35,012 nt of DNA from Nocardioidaceae bacterium (GCA_030655315.1 JAURVT010000020.1:1-35012); one strand, 5' to 3'. Numbered from the stretch's first letter, positions 1 through 8,721 are shown. The notes: generated by a model not told the origin, from the letters alone. Numbers and translations: made by a program.

Positions 1-1
1 C

Positions 2-40
2 ACCGTTCCGGGCGATCCGATGTCCTGGTTCGGTGGCTGA
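2..40 (+). CDS. 3' end of an unidentified plus-strand gene (partial)
   Basis: The frame starting at base 2 reads T-V-P-G-D-P-M-S-W-F-G-G and stops with TGA at 38-40, which looks like a real C-terminus. An inverted repeat at 86-139 lies a short way downstream and could end its transcript. In Mycobacterium tuberculosis the genes before the hydrolase-hisS pair are relA and ppiB, so relA or a neighbour is a possible identity. Twelve residues are too few to identify it. Another frame stays open to base 120, so the call is tentative. Confidence 0.4.
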   Translation, partial: TVPGDPMSWFGG

Positions 41-85
41 CGCACCGCCGGCCCGGGTCGGGGAGCCCGCGAGGTGAGGTTCTGC

Positions 86-139
86 GACGAATCTCCCGGT
101 TCTGCGCAGAAGTTTCGTAGGAGAACCGGGAGAAACGTC
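86..139. repeat. inverted repeat with 18-base arms; terminator or REP-like element
   Basis: The left arm at 86-103 and right arm at 122-139 pair at 16 of 18 positions, including a perfect 12-bp core (TCTCCCGGTTCT with AGAACCGGGAGA). A second perfect 12-bp palindrome, TTCTGCGCAGAA, lies at 100-111, so two alternative folds exist. There is no T tract. It may act as a terminator for the gene ending at base 40 or be a dispersed palindromic repeat. The sequence alone does not decide. Confidence 0.6.
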
Positions 140-167
140 AGGTAGGCGTGACCAGTGGTGCGGGTGA

Positions 168-328
168 GGGCTGTCCGCGCTGGACGAGGGCGCGGCGGAG
201 CCCGCCCTTGTCTGCGCCATCAAGCATCCCGGGAGAGGCTCGCTGTCAAGGATCGCGCAGCGACCGCGAAGCGGCGCCGAAGGCGTCCTTGACAGGGAGG
301 CCCGGGATGCTAGGCGCGCGGACAGCCC
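168..328. repeat. nested multi-arm inverted repeat
   Basis: Three perfect arm pairs are nested around one centre: 168-180 with 316-328 (13 bp, GGGCTGTCCGCGC), 223-233 with 301-311 (11 bp, AGCATCCCGGG), and 243-252 with 286-295 (10 bp, CTGTCAAGGA). The left side carries an extra 42 bases between the outer and middle arms, against 4 on the right. That extra stretch has its own short hairpin (AGGGC with GCCCT). It lies just past the DUF349 stop codon. It could be a bidirectional terminator, a dispersed repeat or a structured RNA. No T tract is seen. Confidence 0.6.
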
Positions 329-376
329 GACCACGAATGACCCGAAGGCAACAAGGACCAACGGCGTACCGAGACC

Positions 377-1606
377 TCAGCCGGAGAAGTCCTCCGACGC
401 ACGTCGGGCCATCTCGAGGAAGGACCGCCGCGACTCGAGGTTGTCCTCGAGCTCGCGGACCTTCTTGTCGTTGCCGGCGGCGCGGGCCTTGTCGAGGTCG
501 GACTCGACCTTGGCGATGGCGTCCTCGAGCTTGGTGACCATGTCGTTGGCGCGGGCGGACTTCTCGGGGTCCGAGCGCTTCCACTGGTCGTCCTCGGCGG
601 CGCGGATGGCGTTCTCGACGGTGCGCATGCGGCCCTCGAGGTCCTTCATCCGGTCGCGGGGGACCTTGCCGGCGGCCTCCCACTTGTCGGCGAGGTCGCG
701 GAAGGCCTTCTTGCTGGCCTCGATGTCCTTGACCGGCAGCAGGGCCTCGGCCTCGACGATGAGGACGTCCTTGACCTCGGCGTTGGCGGCGAACTCGGCG
801 TCGAGGGCGGCGTTGGCCGCGTCGCGGGCACCGAAGAACTCGTCCTGGGCGCCGCGGAACCGCTTCCAGAGCGCGTCGTCGATGTCCTTGGGCGCCGGGC
901 CGGCGGCCTTCCAGTCGCGCATGAGGTCGCGGTACTTGCCGGCGGTCGGGCCCCAGTCGGTCGAGCCGGAGAGGGCCTCGGCCTCCTTGCAGAGGCGCTC
1001 CTTGACGACCCGAGCACCCTCGCGCTTCTCGTCCTGCTCGGCGAAGTGGACCTTGCGGGCCTTCGTGTAGGCCGTACGGGCGCTGGAGAAGCGCTTCCAC
1101 AAGGCGTCGTCGGAGGCGCGATCGATGCGGGGGAGCACCTTCCACTGGTCGAGCAGCTCGCGCAGCCGGTTGGCGCCGTTGCGCCAGTCGCTGCCCGAGC
1201 CGATCTTCTCGGCCTCCTCGACGATCGACTCCTTGGCGACCTTGGACTCGGCAGCCTTCTCGGCCTTCTCGGCCCGCCGCGCCTCGCGCTGCGTGGCGAG
1301 CACGGGGGCGAGCGCGTCGAGGCGACCGCCCAGCGACGCGAGGTCGCCCACCGCGTTGGCGTCGGTGACCTGGGCGCGCACGGTCTTGATCGACTCGGCG
1401 GCCTCCTCGGGCGTGAGCTTGGCGGCGTTGATCCGCTGCTCGAGGAGCTGCACCTCGAAGGAGAGCGCGTCGAACCGTTCGGTGAAGAACGCCAGCGCTT
1501 CCTCCGCGGTTCCGGCGGGGTAGGACCCCACCGAGCGCTCGCCGTCGCTGGTCTTCACATACACGGTGCCGTCGTCATCGACGCGGCCCCATTCGCTGCT
1601 CGTCAC
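377..1606 (-). CDS. DUF349 domain protein
   Basis: The product is 409 residues, strongly charged and largely alpha-helical. Three DUF349-type repeats are visible at about residues 126-196, 200-272 and 280-340. The first two share a DW...LR..L..WK...DALWKRF pattern, and the third is shorter and diverged. A Lys/Glu/Ala-rich stretch at about 105-130 and the C-terminal 340-400 look like coiled coil. There is no signal peptide or membrane segment, so it is probably cytoplasmic. The GTG start at 1606 has an AGAGGGA ribosome binding site just upstream, and a TAGGGT box lies further up. The gene is divergent from the hydrolase. DUF349 proteins are poorly characterised in bacteria, and I do not assign a function. 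Confidence 0.88.
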   Translation of the reverse strand: MTSSEWGRVDDDGTVYVKTSDGERSVGSYPAGTAEEALAFFTERFDALSFEVQLLEQRINAAKLTPEEAAESIKTVRAQVTDANAVGDLASLGGRLDALAPVLATQREARRAEKAEKAAESKVAKESIVEEAEKIGSGSDWRNGANRLRELLDQWKVLPRIDRASDDALWKRFSSARTAYTKARKVHFAEQDEKREGARVVKERLCKEAEALSGSTDWGPTAGKYRDLMRDWKAAGPAPKDIDDALWKRFRGAQDEFFGARDAANAALDAEFAANAEVKDVLIVEAEALLPVKDIEASKKAFRDLADKWEAAGKVPRDRMKDLEGRMRTVENAIRAAEDDQWKRSDPEKSARANDMVTKLEDAIAKVESDLDKARAAGNDKKVRELEDNLESRRSFLEMARRASEDFSG

Positions 1607-1639
1607 TGCGTTCCCTCTTCGTCGGTGTGGCAGTGCCCC

Positions 1640-1645
1640 ACCCTA
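1640..1645 (-). promoter_or_regulatory. -10 box for the DUF349 gene
   Basis: On the minus strand these bases read TAGGGT, the same hexamer found before several other starts in the window. The GTG start is 33 bases beyond its end, leaving room for a leader of roughly 27 bases with the AGAGGGA ribosome binding site. No clear -35 element is visible. It faces away from the TACCCT box at 1691-1696. Confidence 0.45.
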
Positions 1646-1690
1646 AGGGAAGAGCCCGATACCGGGGCGACCCGTCCCGCCCCACCTCGC

Positions 1691-1696
1691 TACCCT
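1691..1696 (+). promoter_or_regulatory. -10 box giving a leaderless hydrolase start
   Basis: TACCCT ends six bases before the GTG at 1703, the same spacing seen at 20164 and 23866. This placement fits a leaderless transcript and no Shine-Dalgarno sequence is present. The -35 region is weak (GCGACC about 17 bases upstream). Confidence 0.5.
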
Positions 1697-1702
1697 GAGG
1701 TG

Positions 1703-2419
1703 GTGCTGATCGCCGCCTTCCCCGCCGGACCATGGGGCACCAACTGCTACGTGGCGGCCACCGGACCCGGCAGCGAGTGCGTCATCATCGACCCGGGCAA
1801 GGACTCCACCGAGGGCATCGAGCAGGTCGTGCGCGAGCACAAGCTCAAGCCGGTCTCGGTCCTGGTCACCCACGGGCACGTCGACCACATGTGGTGCGTC
1901 GCGCCGGTCGCCGGCACCTACGACGCGACCGCGTGGATCCACCCCCGCGACCGCCACCTGCTGGCCGACCCGATGCAGGGCATGTCGCGCGAGACGACGA
2001 CGATGCTCCTCGGGGGCGGGTACGAGTTCGCCGAGCCCGACGACGTACGCGAGCTCAGCGACCTGCAGAGCCTCGAGCTCGCCGGCCTCACCTTCGTGGT
2101 CGACCACACTCCGGGACACACCGAGGGCTCGGTCACCTTCCGCACGCCCTACGGCGAGGCCAACGGGATGCCCGACGTCTCCGAGCTGCTGTTCTCGGGC
2201 GACCTGCTCTTCGCCGGCTCGATCGGCCGGACCGACCTGCCGGGCGGCGACCACCCCGCGATGCTGCGCAGCCTGCGCGACAAGGTGCTGCCGCTCGCCG
2301 ACGACATCGTGGTGCTGCCCGGCCACGGCGAGCAGACGTCCATCGGTCGCGAGCGCGCCACCAACCCCTTCCTGCAGGACCTGGTCGACGGTCCGGCCCC
2401 CGTCACCCGAGGTCTCTGA
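1703..2419 (+). CDS. metallo-beta-lactamase-fold hydrolase (glyoxalase II-like)
   Basis: The product is 238 residues and carries the metal-binding signature THGHVDH at about 56-62, a further DHTPGHTEGS histidine motif, a SGDLLF aspartate motif and a late LPGHGEQT histidine. Together these form a complete two-metal site of the glyoxalase II-like branch. There is no signal peptide, so it is probably cytoplasmic. The frame is open far upstream, but homology starts with the TNCYV motif near residue 13. GTG at 1703 was chosen because it lies six bases after TACCCT; GTG at 1700 is the alternative. It sits directly before hisS, as Rv2581c does in M. tuberculosis. The substrate (such as S-lactoylglutathione or a mycothiol thioester) is not evident. 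Confidence 0.88.
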   Translation: MLIAAFPAGPWGTNCYVAATGPGSECVIIDPGKDSTEGIEQVVREHKLKPVSVLVTHGHVDHMWCVAPVAGTYDATAWIHPRDRHLLADPMQGMSRETTTMLLGGGYEFAEPDDVRELSDLQSLELAGLTFVVDHTPGHTEGSVTFRTPYGEANGMPDVSELLFSGDLLFAGSIGRTDLPGGDHPAMLRSLRDKVLPLADDIVVLPGHGEQTSIGRERATNPFLQDLVDGPAPVTRGL

Positions 2420-2423
2420 GCCG

Positions 2424-3770
2424 ATGGCCACCAAGACCACCCCGCTGAGCGGGTTCCCCGAGCTGCTGCCGTCCGCGCGCGTCGTCGAGCGCGAGGTCAT
2501 CGCCTCGCTCTCGCGCACCTTCGAGCTGCACGGCTTCGCCAACATCGAGACGCGCGCCGTCGAGCCCGTCGACGTCCTGCTCGGCAAGGGCGAGACCTCC
2601 AAGGAGGTCTACCTGCTCGAGCGGCTGCAGAAGGAGCAGGCGGGCTCCGACGCCGGCGTCGGACTCCACTTCGACCTCACGGTGCCGTTCGCGCGCTACG
2701 TGCTCGAGCACGCCGGGCACCTGGAGTTCCCGTTCCGGCGCTTCCAGATCCAGCCGGCCTGGCGCGGCGAGCGCCCGCAGGAGGGTCGCTACCGCCAGTT
2801 CACCCAGGCCGACGTCGACGTCGTCGGTCGCGACGAGCTGCCGTTCCACCACGACGTCGAGGTCATGCGGGTGATGGTCGAGGCGCTCGACGCGCTGCCG
2901 ATCCCGCCGGTGAGCTTCCAGTTCAACAACCGCAAGCTCATCCAGGGCTTCTACCGCGGCCTCGGCCTGCCCGACCTCGAGACCGCGATCCGCACGATCG
3001 ACAAGCTCGACAAGCTGCCGCCAGACAAGGTCGCCGAGCTGCTCGTCAGCGACGCCGGCGCCACGTCCGAGCAGGCACAGCGCTGCCTCGAGCTCGCCAC
3101 GATCCGCGTCAGCGACACGAGCTTCGTCGAGCGCGTCCGGGCCCTGGGCGTCGAGGACGAGCTCCTCGACGAGGGGCTGGCCGAGCTCGCCGCGGTCGTC
3201 GAGGGCTGCTCGGCCGGCGCACCGGCCACCGTGACCGTCGAGGCCAACCTCCGCATCGCGCGCGGCCTCGACTACTACACCGGCACCGTCGTCGAGATCT
3301 TCATGGCCGGCTACGAGCGGCTCAAGTCCGTCGGCGGCGGCGGGCGCTACGACGCGCTGGCGACTGACGGCCGGACGACCTACCCCGGCGTCGGCGTCTC
3401 CTTCGGCGTCTCGCGCTCCCTCATCCCGCTGCTCGCCGACGGCGTGCTCGCCGGCAGCCGCGCCGTGCCCAGCGCAGTCCTCGTCGCCGTGACGACCGAG
3501 GAGACCCGGGCGCAGAGCGATCTCGTGGCCGCCTCGCTGCGCGCCCACGGCGTGCCGTGCGAGGTGGCCGCCTCCGCCCAGAAGTTCGGCAAGCAGATCA
3601 GGTACGCCGAGCGCCGCGGCATCCCCTACGTCTGGTTCACGCAGGACGACGGGACCTCCCAGGTCAGGGACATCCGATCGGGGGAGCAGGTGGCCGCGGA
3701 CCCGGACACCTGGTCCCCACCCACCGACGACCTGCGACCGCAGGTCGTCATGAAGGAGCAGCAACAGTGA
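2424..3770 (+). CDS. hisS: histidyl-tRNA synthetase
   Basis: The 448-residue product charges tRNA-His in the cytoplasm. Class II synthetase features are in order: motif 1 around [13 protein letters not shown], motif 2 as [23 protein letters not shown], the histidine-specific [14 protein letters not shown] and GGGGRYDAL elements, and motif 3 as [13 protein letters not shown]-terminal anticodon-binding domain follows from about residue 340. Length is normal for the family. The ATG start lies four bases after the hydrolase stop, with a weak GAGG upstream, so expression probably depends on the upstream gene. The stop overlaps the aspS start by three bases. Confidence 0.96.
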   Translation: MATKTTPLSGFPELLPSARVVEREVIASLSRTFELHGFANIETRAVEPVDVLLGKGETSKEVYLLERLQKEQAGSDAGVGLHFDLTVPFARYVLEHAGHLEFPFRRFQIQPAWRGERPQEGRYRQFTQADVDVVGRDELPFHHDVEVMRVMVEALDALPIPPVSFQFNNRKLIQGFYRGLGLPDLETAIRTIDKLDKLPPDKVAELLVSDAGATSEQAQRCLELATIRVSDTSFVERVRALGVEDELLDEGLAELAAVVEGCSAGAPATVTVEANLRIARGLDYYTGTVVEIFMAGYERLKSVGGGGRYDALATDGRTTYPGVGVSFGVSRSLIPLLADGVLAGSRAVPSAVLVAVTTEETRAQSDLVAASLRAHGVPCEVAASAQKFGKQIRYAERRGIPYVWFTQDDGTSQVRDIRSGEQVAADPDTWSPPTDDLRPQVVMKEQQQ

Positions 3771-5545
3771 TCCGCACCCACGACGCCGGCACCCTGCGTG
3801 CCGAGCACGTCGGCCAGACCGTCACCCTCGCCGGCTGGGTCGCCAACCGCCGTGACCACGGGGGGGTCGCCTTCATCGACCTGCGCGAGGCCAGCGGTGT
3901 CGTCCAGGTCGTCATCCGCGACGAGGACGTCGCCCACCAGCTGCGCGCCGAGTACTGCCTCAAGATCGTCGGCGAGGTGGCCGCGCGCAAGGAGGGCAAC
4001 GAGAACCCCAACCTCGCGACCGGCGCGATCGAGGTCGTCGCCACCGAGGTCGAGGTGCTCAGCGCCTCGGCGACCCTTCCGTTCCCCATCAGCGACCACG
4101 TCGACGTGGGGGAGGAGGCGCGCCTCAAGCACCGCTACCTCGACCTGCGTCGCAGCGGCCCCAGCGAGGCGATCCGCCTGCGCAGCAAGGTCAACAAGGC
4201 GGCGCGCGACGTGCTCGACACCCGTGCGTTCGTCGAGGTCGAGACGCCGACCCTGACCCGCAGCACCCCCGAGGGCGCCCGCGACTTCCTGGTGCCCGCA
4301 CGGCTGGCCCCGGGCAGCTGGTACGCCCTGCCGCAGAGCCCGCAGCTGTTCAAGCAGCTGCTCATGGTCGGCGGCCTCGAGCGCTACTACCAGATCGCGC
4401 GCTGCTACCGCGACGAGGACTTCCGCGCCGACCGGCAGCCGGAGTTCACCCAGCTCGACATCGAGATGAGCTTCGTCGAGCAGGACGACGTCATCGAGCT
4501 GATGGAGGAGGTGCTCGCCGCGATGTGGGCCCTCGTCGGTCACGAGATCCCGCGCCCGATCCCCCGGATGACCTACGCCGAGGCCATGGCGCGCTTCGGC
4601 TCCGACAAGCCCGACCTGCGGATGGGTCTCGAGCTCGTCGACTGCACCGACTACTTCAAGGACACGCCGTTCCGGGTCTTCCAGGCGGCCTACGTCGGTG
4701 CCGTGGTCATGCCCGGGGGAGCGAGCCAGCCCCGCAAGAAGCTCGACGCGTGGCAGGAGTGGGCCAAGCAGCGCGGCGCCAGGGGTCTGGCCTACGTGCT
4801 CGTGCAGGAGGACGGCGAGCTCGGCGGCCCGGTCGCCAAGAACCTCAGCGACGCCGAGAAGGCCGGTCTGGCCGCCCACGTGGGCGCGAAGCCGGGTGAC
4901 TGCGTCTTCTTCGGCGCGGGTGCGCCCAAGTCGAGCCGCGCCCTGCTCGGTGCCGCCCGCCTCGAGATCGGCCGTCGCGCCGACCTGCTCGACGACTCGG
5001 TCTACGCCTTCACCTGGGTCGTCGACGCGCCCCTGTTCGAGCCGAGCTCCGACGCCGTCGCGAGTGGCGACGTCGCCGTCGGGGCCGGGGCCTGGACGGC
5101 GGTGCACCACGCCTTCACCAGTCCCCAGGCCCAGTTCCTCGACACGTTCGACACCGACCCCGGCCCGGCGCTCGCCTACGCCTACGACATCGTCTGCAAC
5201 GGCAACGAGCTCGGCGGCGGGTCGATCCGTATCCACCGCAGCGACGTCCAGAAGCGGGTCTTCGCGGTGATGGGCCTCGACGAGGCCGAGGCGCAGGAGA
5301 AGTTCGGCTTCCTCCTCGACGCCTTCGCCTTCGGTGCGCCGCCCCACGGCGGCATCGCCGTGGGCATGGACCGCATCTGCGCGCTCCTCGCCCGGACCGA
5401 GTCGATCCGTGACGTGATCGCGTTCCCGAAGTCCGGTGGCGGCTACGACCCGCTCACCGCGGCCCCTGCGCCGATCACGGCCCAGCAGCGCAAGGAAGCG
5501 GGCGTCGACACGCCTCCGGCGAAGGATCTTGCGCCCCAGGACTGA
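3767..5545 (+). CDS. aspS: aspartyl-tRNA synthetase, probably non-discriminating
   Basis: The product is 592 residues, the bacterial-type length with an N-terminal OB anticodon-binding domain, class II catalytic core and inserted GAD domain. Motif 2 is [20 protein letters not shown] and motif 3 is [13 protein letters not shown] at 3767 was chosen because AAGGAG precedes it by eight bases and it overlaps the hisS stop (GTGA); the longer upstream frame is inside hisS. Residue H31 in the RRDHGG loop and G77 match the positions known to mark non-discriminating AspRS in Pseudomonas aeruginosa (His31, Gly82), where E. coli has Leu and Lys. It should therefore also make Asp-tRNA-Asn for GatCAB. This is inferred from those two residues. 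Confidence 0.95.
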   Translation: MIRTHDAGTLRAEHVGQTVTLAGWVANRRDHGGVAFIDLREASGVVQVVIRDEDVAHQLRAEYCLKIVGEVAARKEGNENPNLATGAIEVVATEVEVLSASATLPFPISDHVDVGEEARLKHRYLDLRRSGPSEAIRLRSKVNKAARDVLDTRAFVEVETPTLTRSTPEGARDFLVPARLAPGSWYALPQSPQLFKQLLMVGGLERYYQIARCYRDEDFRADRQPEFTQLDIEMSFVEQDDVIELMEEVLAAMWALVGHEIPRPIPRMTYAEAMARFGSDKPDLRMGLELVDCTDYFKDTPFRVFQAAYVGAVVMPGGASQPRKKLDAWQEWAKQRGARGLAYVLVQEDGELGGPVAKNLSDAEKAGLAAHVGAKPGDCVFFGAGAPKSSRALLGAARLEIGRRADLLDDSVYAFTWVVDAPLFEPSSDAVASGDVAVGAGAWTAVHHAFTSPQAQFLDTFDTDPGPALAYAYDIVCNGNELGGGSIRIHRSDVQKRVFAVMGLDEAEAQEKFGFLLDAFAFGAPPHGGIAVGMDRICALLARTESIRDVIAFPKSGGGYDPLTAAPAPITAQQRKEAGVDTPPAKDLAPQD

Positions 5546-5554
5546 CCCGCAGGA

Positions 5555-5610
5555 CGCGCGAGGAGGGGTCGTGACCGGTCGGTGACCGAGTCGCGACCCT
5601 TTCTCGTGCG
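5555..5610 (+). terminator. terminator hairpin after aspS
   Basis: Arms at 5555-5571 and 5594-5610 can form a 17-bp stem that includes three G-U pairs. The 22-base loop contains GACCGGTC and a second GTGACC. It starts nine bases past the aspS stop. There is no downstream U tract, which is common for actinobacterial terminators. Confidence 0.6.
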
Positions 5611-5803
5611 TTCGTGACCCGTCCGTTATCGCACGCCGCCTGAGCCGCCCGTCGAGACGGAATCGTTACCGTCACGTACTCTCCGTCCGGCTCGGAGGCG
5701 CATAGAGTCCCCCACGGCGCGAAGGGCGCGCCGGCTGCCGCTCGGGCTGCCGGTCGGAGCACGGCGATATCAGATCGGGACCCGCCGCGGTGGGTTCGAC
5801 GAG
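5611..5803. other. intergenic region with possible promoter of the opp genes
   Basis: This stretch between the aspS terminator and oppC has no coding frame I trust. Possible -10 hexamers are TACTCT at 5677-5682 and TAGAGT at 5703-5708, neither with a good -35 element. A short hairpin GGCGCG/CGCGCC at 5716-5732 follows, then a direct repeat of GGCTGCCG. The oppC promoter probably lies here but cannot be fixed. Confidence 0.35.
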
Positions 5804-5809
5804 GTGGGC

Positions 5810-6835
5810 ATGACGACTCCGATGGGCACCGAGGTCCTCGACGGCTTCGAGGAAGAACCCGAGAAGCCTCGCGGCAAGAAGGCCAAGGAGCTCACCGGGC
5901 GCTCGCCCACCAGGATCGCGTTCGAGCGGCTGCGCAAGGACAAGGTCGCCATCGTCTGTGCCTTCTTCCTGCTCCTGCTCGTCCTCATCGCCCTCTTCGC
6001 GCCGGTCATCACCAAGGCGTTCGGGGTCTACAAGGACCTCGACGACCCCAACGCCCCGACGCCCAGCGAGATGACCGCGGGCGACGGCTACCCGCTGTTC
6101 GGGCCCCCGTTCGAGCCCTTCACCTGGGACCACCCGCTCGGCATCGAGCCGCAGACGGGTTACGACAACCTGGCCCTGCTGGTCTACGGCCTCCGTACCT
6201 CGCTCGAGGTCGCCTTCCTCGCGACGCTCGTCGCCACGATCGTCGGCGTGTCCCTCGGCCTGGTCGCCGGCTATGCCCAGGGCTGGGTCGACTCGGTGCT
6301 CTCGTTCATCATCGACTTCTTCCTCTCCTTCCCGTTCGTGCTCGGCGCGCTCGCCCTGGCCCCGATCATGGTCAGCCGCTTCGGTGGCTCGAGCGAGTCG
6401 CTCAGCAAGGCCCAGTTCTTCGCCCTGATCGGGGTGCTCGTCTTCTTCGGCTGGATGGGCCTGGCCCGGCTCATCCGCGGCCAGGTGCTCTCGCTCCGTG
6501 AGCGGGAGTTCATCCAGGCGGCCCGCGTGATCGGCGTACCGACCCGGGCGATCCTGTTCAAGGAGCTGCTGCCCAACCTGGTCGCCCCGATCGTCGTCGC
6601 CGTGTCGCTGGCGCTGCCAGGCTTCGTCGCCGCCGAGGCCGGGCTGTCGTTCCTCGGCATCGGCCTGAGCGAGGGCACCTCGCTCGGCAAGACGATCAAC
6701 AGCGCCCGCAACTACTACGACTCCTACCCGCTCTACCTGTTCGTCCCGGTCGCGACCGTGATGATCCTGGTCGTGGCGCTCAACCTGCTCGGAGACTCCG
6801 TGCGGGACGCGTTCGACCCCAAGACTCGCCGATGA
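5810..6835 (+). CDS. oligopeptide/dipeptide ABC transporter permease, OppC/DppC type
   Basis: The product (341 residues from the ATG at 5810; 343 from GTG at 5804) has a charged cytoplasmic N-terminus of about 45 residues, then several hydrophobic segments. The EAA loop that contacts the ATPase is visible as EFIQAARVIGVPTRAILFKELLPN. The N-terminal segment with KDKVAIVCAFFLLLLVLIALFAPV is typical of the OppC family. ACGAGG precedes ATG 5810. Being first in the cluster is unusual, since OppC normally follows OppB. The partner permease is encoded at 8893 and the ATPases at 9891 and 10988. Transport of peptides is inferred from family membership, and the actual substrate is unknown. Confidence 0.9.
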   Translation: MTTPMGTEVLDGFEEEPEKPRGKKAKELTGRSPTRIAFERLRKDKVAIVCAFFLLLLVLIALFAPVITKAFGVYKDLDDPNAPTPSEMTAGDGYPLFGPPFEPFTWDHPLGIEPQTGYDNLALLVYGLRTSLEVAFLATLVATIVGVSLGLVAGYAQGWVDSVLSFIIDFFLSFPFVLGALALAPIMVSRFGGSSESLSKAQFFALIGVLVFFGWMGLARLIRGQVLSLREREFIQAARVIGVPTRAILFKELLPNLVAPIVVAVSLALPGFVAAEAGLSFLGIGLSEGTSLGKTINSARNYYDSYPLYLFVPVATVMILVVALNLLGDSVRDAFDPKTRR

Positions 6836-6860
6836 GCCGCACCCGGCCTCGGGAGAACCC

Positions 6861-6880
6861 AGAGAAAAGAAAGAGAAGGG
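6861..6880 (+). promoter_or_regulatory. purine-only tract and ribosome binding site of the binding-protein gene
   Basis: Twenty consecutive purines precede the ATG at 6891 and end in GAGAAGGG, which is the likely Shine-Dalgarno sequence. Such an A-rich purine run stands out in this GC-rich DNA. It should be unstructured and favour strong initiation of the binding protein, which is usually needed in excess over the permeases. Confidence 0.5.
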
Positions 6881-6890
6881 TGACACCACG

Positions 6891-8672
6891 ATGAGGTTGA
6901 CCAAACCAGTCATCGCTCTCGCCACCGTCAGCGTCGTCTTCGGCCTCGCTGCGTGTGGCGGCGACGGCGGCGGTAGCGACGAGCCGCGCGGAACTGCGAA
7001 CTCGGACGACGTCGACAAGTCCAAGAACGAGGAGAACGTCACGCAAGACCCCACCCGGGTCGACGGTCCCGTCGAGATCGACGGCGCTACGCCTGGTGGC
7101 ACCGTCACCGTTCTCTCTGCCGCGGGTCTCAACACGATGAACCCGAGCGAGGCCTACTACCAGAACACGACCTCGATCCTCACCGGGCTCGTCACGCGTC
7201 AGCTGACGCAGTACGTCTACAACCCCGACGACGGTTCGCAGATCCTCATCCCCGACCTCGCGACCGACCTGGGCACGCCCAACGACGACTTCACCGAGTG
7301 GACGTTCACGCTCAAGGACGGCATCAAGTACGAGGACGGCACCCCGGTCAAGGCCGAGGACTTCGTCTACTCCGCTGCTGCCTCGATGGACCGCACCCAG
7401 TTCCCCGAGGGTCCGGCCTACTCCAACGACTACCTCGTCAGCGGCGACACCTACGAGGGCCCCTACACCGGCAAGAACGGCCTCGACGGCTTCGAGGGCG
7501 TCACGGTCGACGGCAACACCATCACCTACCACGCGCGGCTCCCGTTCCCGGACCTGCCCTACTGGCTGACGTTCGCGGCCATGGGTCCGATCCCCGAGGC
7601 GGCAGCTGCCGACCCGGCGGCCTACGCCAAGCACCCGTTGTCGACCGGCCCCTACAAGTTCGGTGCCTACACCCCGGAGAAGTCGCTCGAGCTGGTCAAG
7701 AACGACCAGTGGGACGCCGACACCGACCCGGGCCGCACCGCCTACCCGGACGGCTACAACTTCGACCTGCAGACCGCCTCGGAGAAGATCGACGAGCTCA
7801 TGCTCGGCGACCAGGGTGACTCGCAGACCACGCTCACCTACGACGACGTGCTCTCGGCCAACTACCGCGACATGGACGCCACCGACCGCCTCGTCGTCGG
7901 CGGCTTCCCGCTGACGTCCTACTGGGCGCCCGACTACCGCAAGATCACCAAGCTCGAGGTGCGTCAGGCCCTGGCCTACGCGTTCCCCTACAAGGACACC
8001 TACCGTGCCGGTGGCCTGATCGAGGGCGTGACCGCCACCGCTGGTGACTCGCTGCTGCCCCCGGGCACCGCGGGCCGCAAGGAGTTCAACCCGATCCCGG
8101 ACCACGAGGTCGGCTCGACCGACACCGAGAAGGCCAAGCAGCTGCTGACCGACGCCGGCGAGCTCGGCTTCGAGATCAAGTGGCCCTACGCCAACGACGA
8201 CGAGCAGGCTGTCGCCGTCAAGGACGCGATCGTCGCCTCGCTCGAGAAGGCCGGCTTCAAGGCCAGCCCCGTGCCCAGCACGGTGGCCGACGTCTCGACC
8301 GTCCGCGCCGACCCCGACGCCGACATCAACGTCCGGCCCGCCGGCTGGATCGCTGACTGGCCGTCGGGTGGCTCCTGGTTCCCGCCGCTCATCAAGAGCA
8401 CCAACCTCAAGGCCGAGGGAGTCGGGTCCAACTACTCGGTCTTCAACGAGCCCGAGGTCGACCAGAAGATCGACGACGTGCTCGCTCTCCCGGTCGACGA
8501 GCAGGCCGACGCCTGGGGCGACCTCGACGAGGACGTCATGACCAACTACCTGCCGCTGTTCGTCACCCGCTACGGCGGTGTCGCCCAGCAGCACGGGTCC
8601 AAGATCGAGGGTCACTTCATCGACAACACGATCGGCATGCCGACGTGGAAGAACATCTACGTCGTCCAGTGA
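6891..8672 (+). CDS. peptide ABC transporter substrate-binding lipoprotein (SBP family 5)
   Basis: The 593-residue precursor has a lipoprotein signal peptide with lipobox L-A-A-C and lipidation predicted at Cys22. A Gly/Asp/Ser/Glu-rich linker of about 45 residues follows. The mature part has SBP_bac_5 features: an early TPGGTVTVLS strand, TEWTFTLKDGIKYEDGTPVKAEDFVYS, and HPLSTGPYKF. It should sit on the outer face of the membrane and deliver peptides or similar ligands to the two permeases. It lies between the permease genes, not at the head of the operon. A pair of strong hairpins follows the stop. Ligand specificity cannot be read from the sequence. Confidence 0.92.
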   Translation: MRLTKPVIALATVSVVFGLAACGGDGGGSDEPRGTANSDDVDKSKNEENVTQDPTRVDGPVEIDGATPGGTVTVLSAAGLNTMNPSEAYYQNTTSILTGLVTRQLTQYVYNPDDGSQILIPDLATDLGTPNDDFTEWTFTLKDGIKYEDGTPVKAEDFVYSAAASMDRTQFPEGPAYSNDYLVSGDTYEGPYTGKNGLDGFEGVTVDGNTITYHARLPFPDLPYWLTFAAMGPIPEAAAADPAAYAKHPLSTGPYKFGAYTPEKSLELVKNDQWDADTDPGRTAYPDGYNFDLQTASEKIDELMLGDQGDSQTTLTYDDVLSANYRDMDATDRLVVGGFPLTSYWAPDYRKITKLEVRQALAYAFPYKDTYRAGGLIEGVTATAGDSLLPPGTAGRKEFNPIPDHEVGSTDTEKAKQLLTDAGELGFEIKWPYANDDEQAVAVKDAIVASLEKAGFKASPVPSTVADVSTVRADPDADINVRPAGWIADWPSGGSWFPPLIKSTNLKAEGVGSNYSVFNEPEVDQKIDDVLALPVDEQADAWGDLDEDVMTNYLPLFVTRYGGVAQQHGSKIEGHFIDNTIGMPTWKNIYVVQ

Positions 8673-8681
8673 TCTGACGGA

Positions 8682-8717
8682 CACGCGGTGGTCGCCGGAG
8701 GCGGCGACCACCACGTG
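8682..8717 (+). terminator. first of two tandem hairpins after the binding-protein gene
   Basis: A perfect 10-bp stem (GGTGGTCGCC at 8687-8696 with GGCGACCACC at 8703-8712) has a six-base loop. It extends by CACG/CGTG after one mismatch. It begins ten bases past the stop codon. It may terminate transcription or protect the 3' end of the binding-protein message. Confidence 0.65.
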
Positions 8718-8721
8718 ACCC

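Larger units (their letters stand above)
41..376. other. gene-free interval with two inverted-repeat structures
   Basis: This interval lies between the 3' ends of the left-edge gene and the minus-strand DUF349 gene, so it is a convergent region. I see no convincing coding frame: the open frames across it give arginine- and proline-rich translations typical of non-coding GC-rich DNA. It holds the hairpin at 86-139 and the nested inverted repeat at 168-328, described separately. The remaining bases show nothing I can name. Confidence 0.7.

Noticed and set aside
148-537. Open frame across the left gene-free interval and into DUF349
   Set aside because: The translation is Arg/Pro-rich low complexity, it has no ribosome binding site, and it runs through the inverted repeats and antisense to a real gene.
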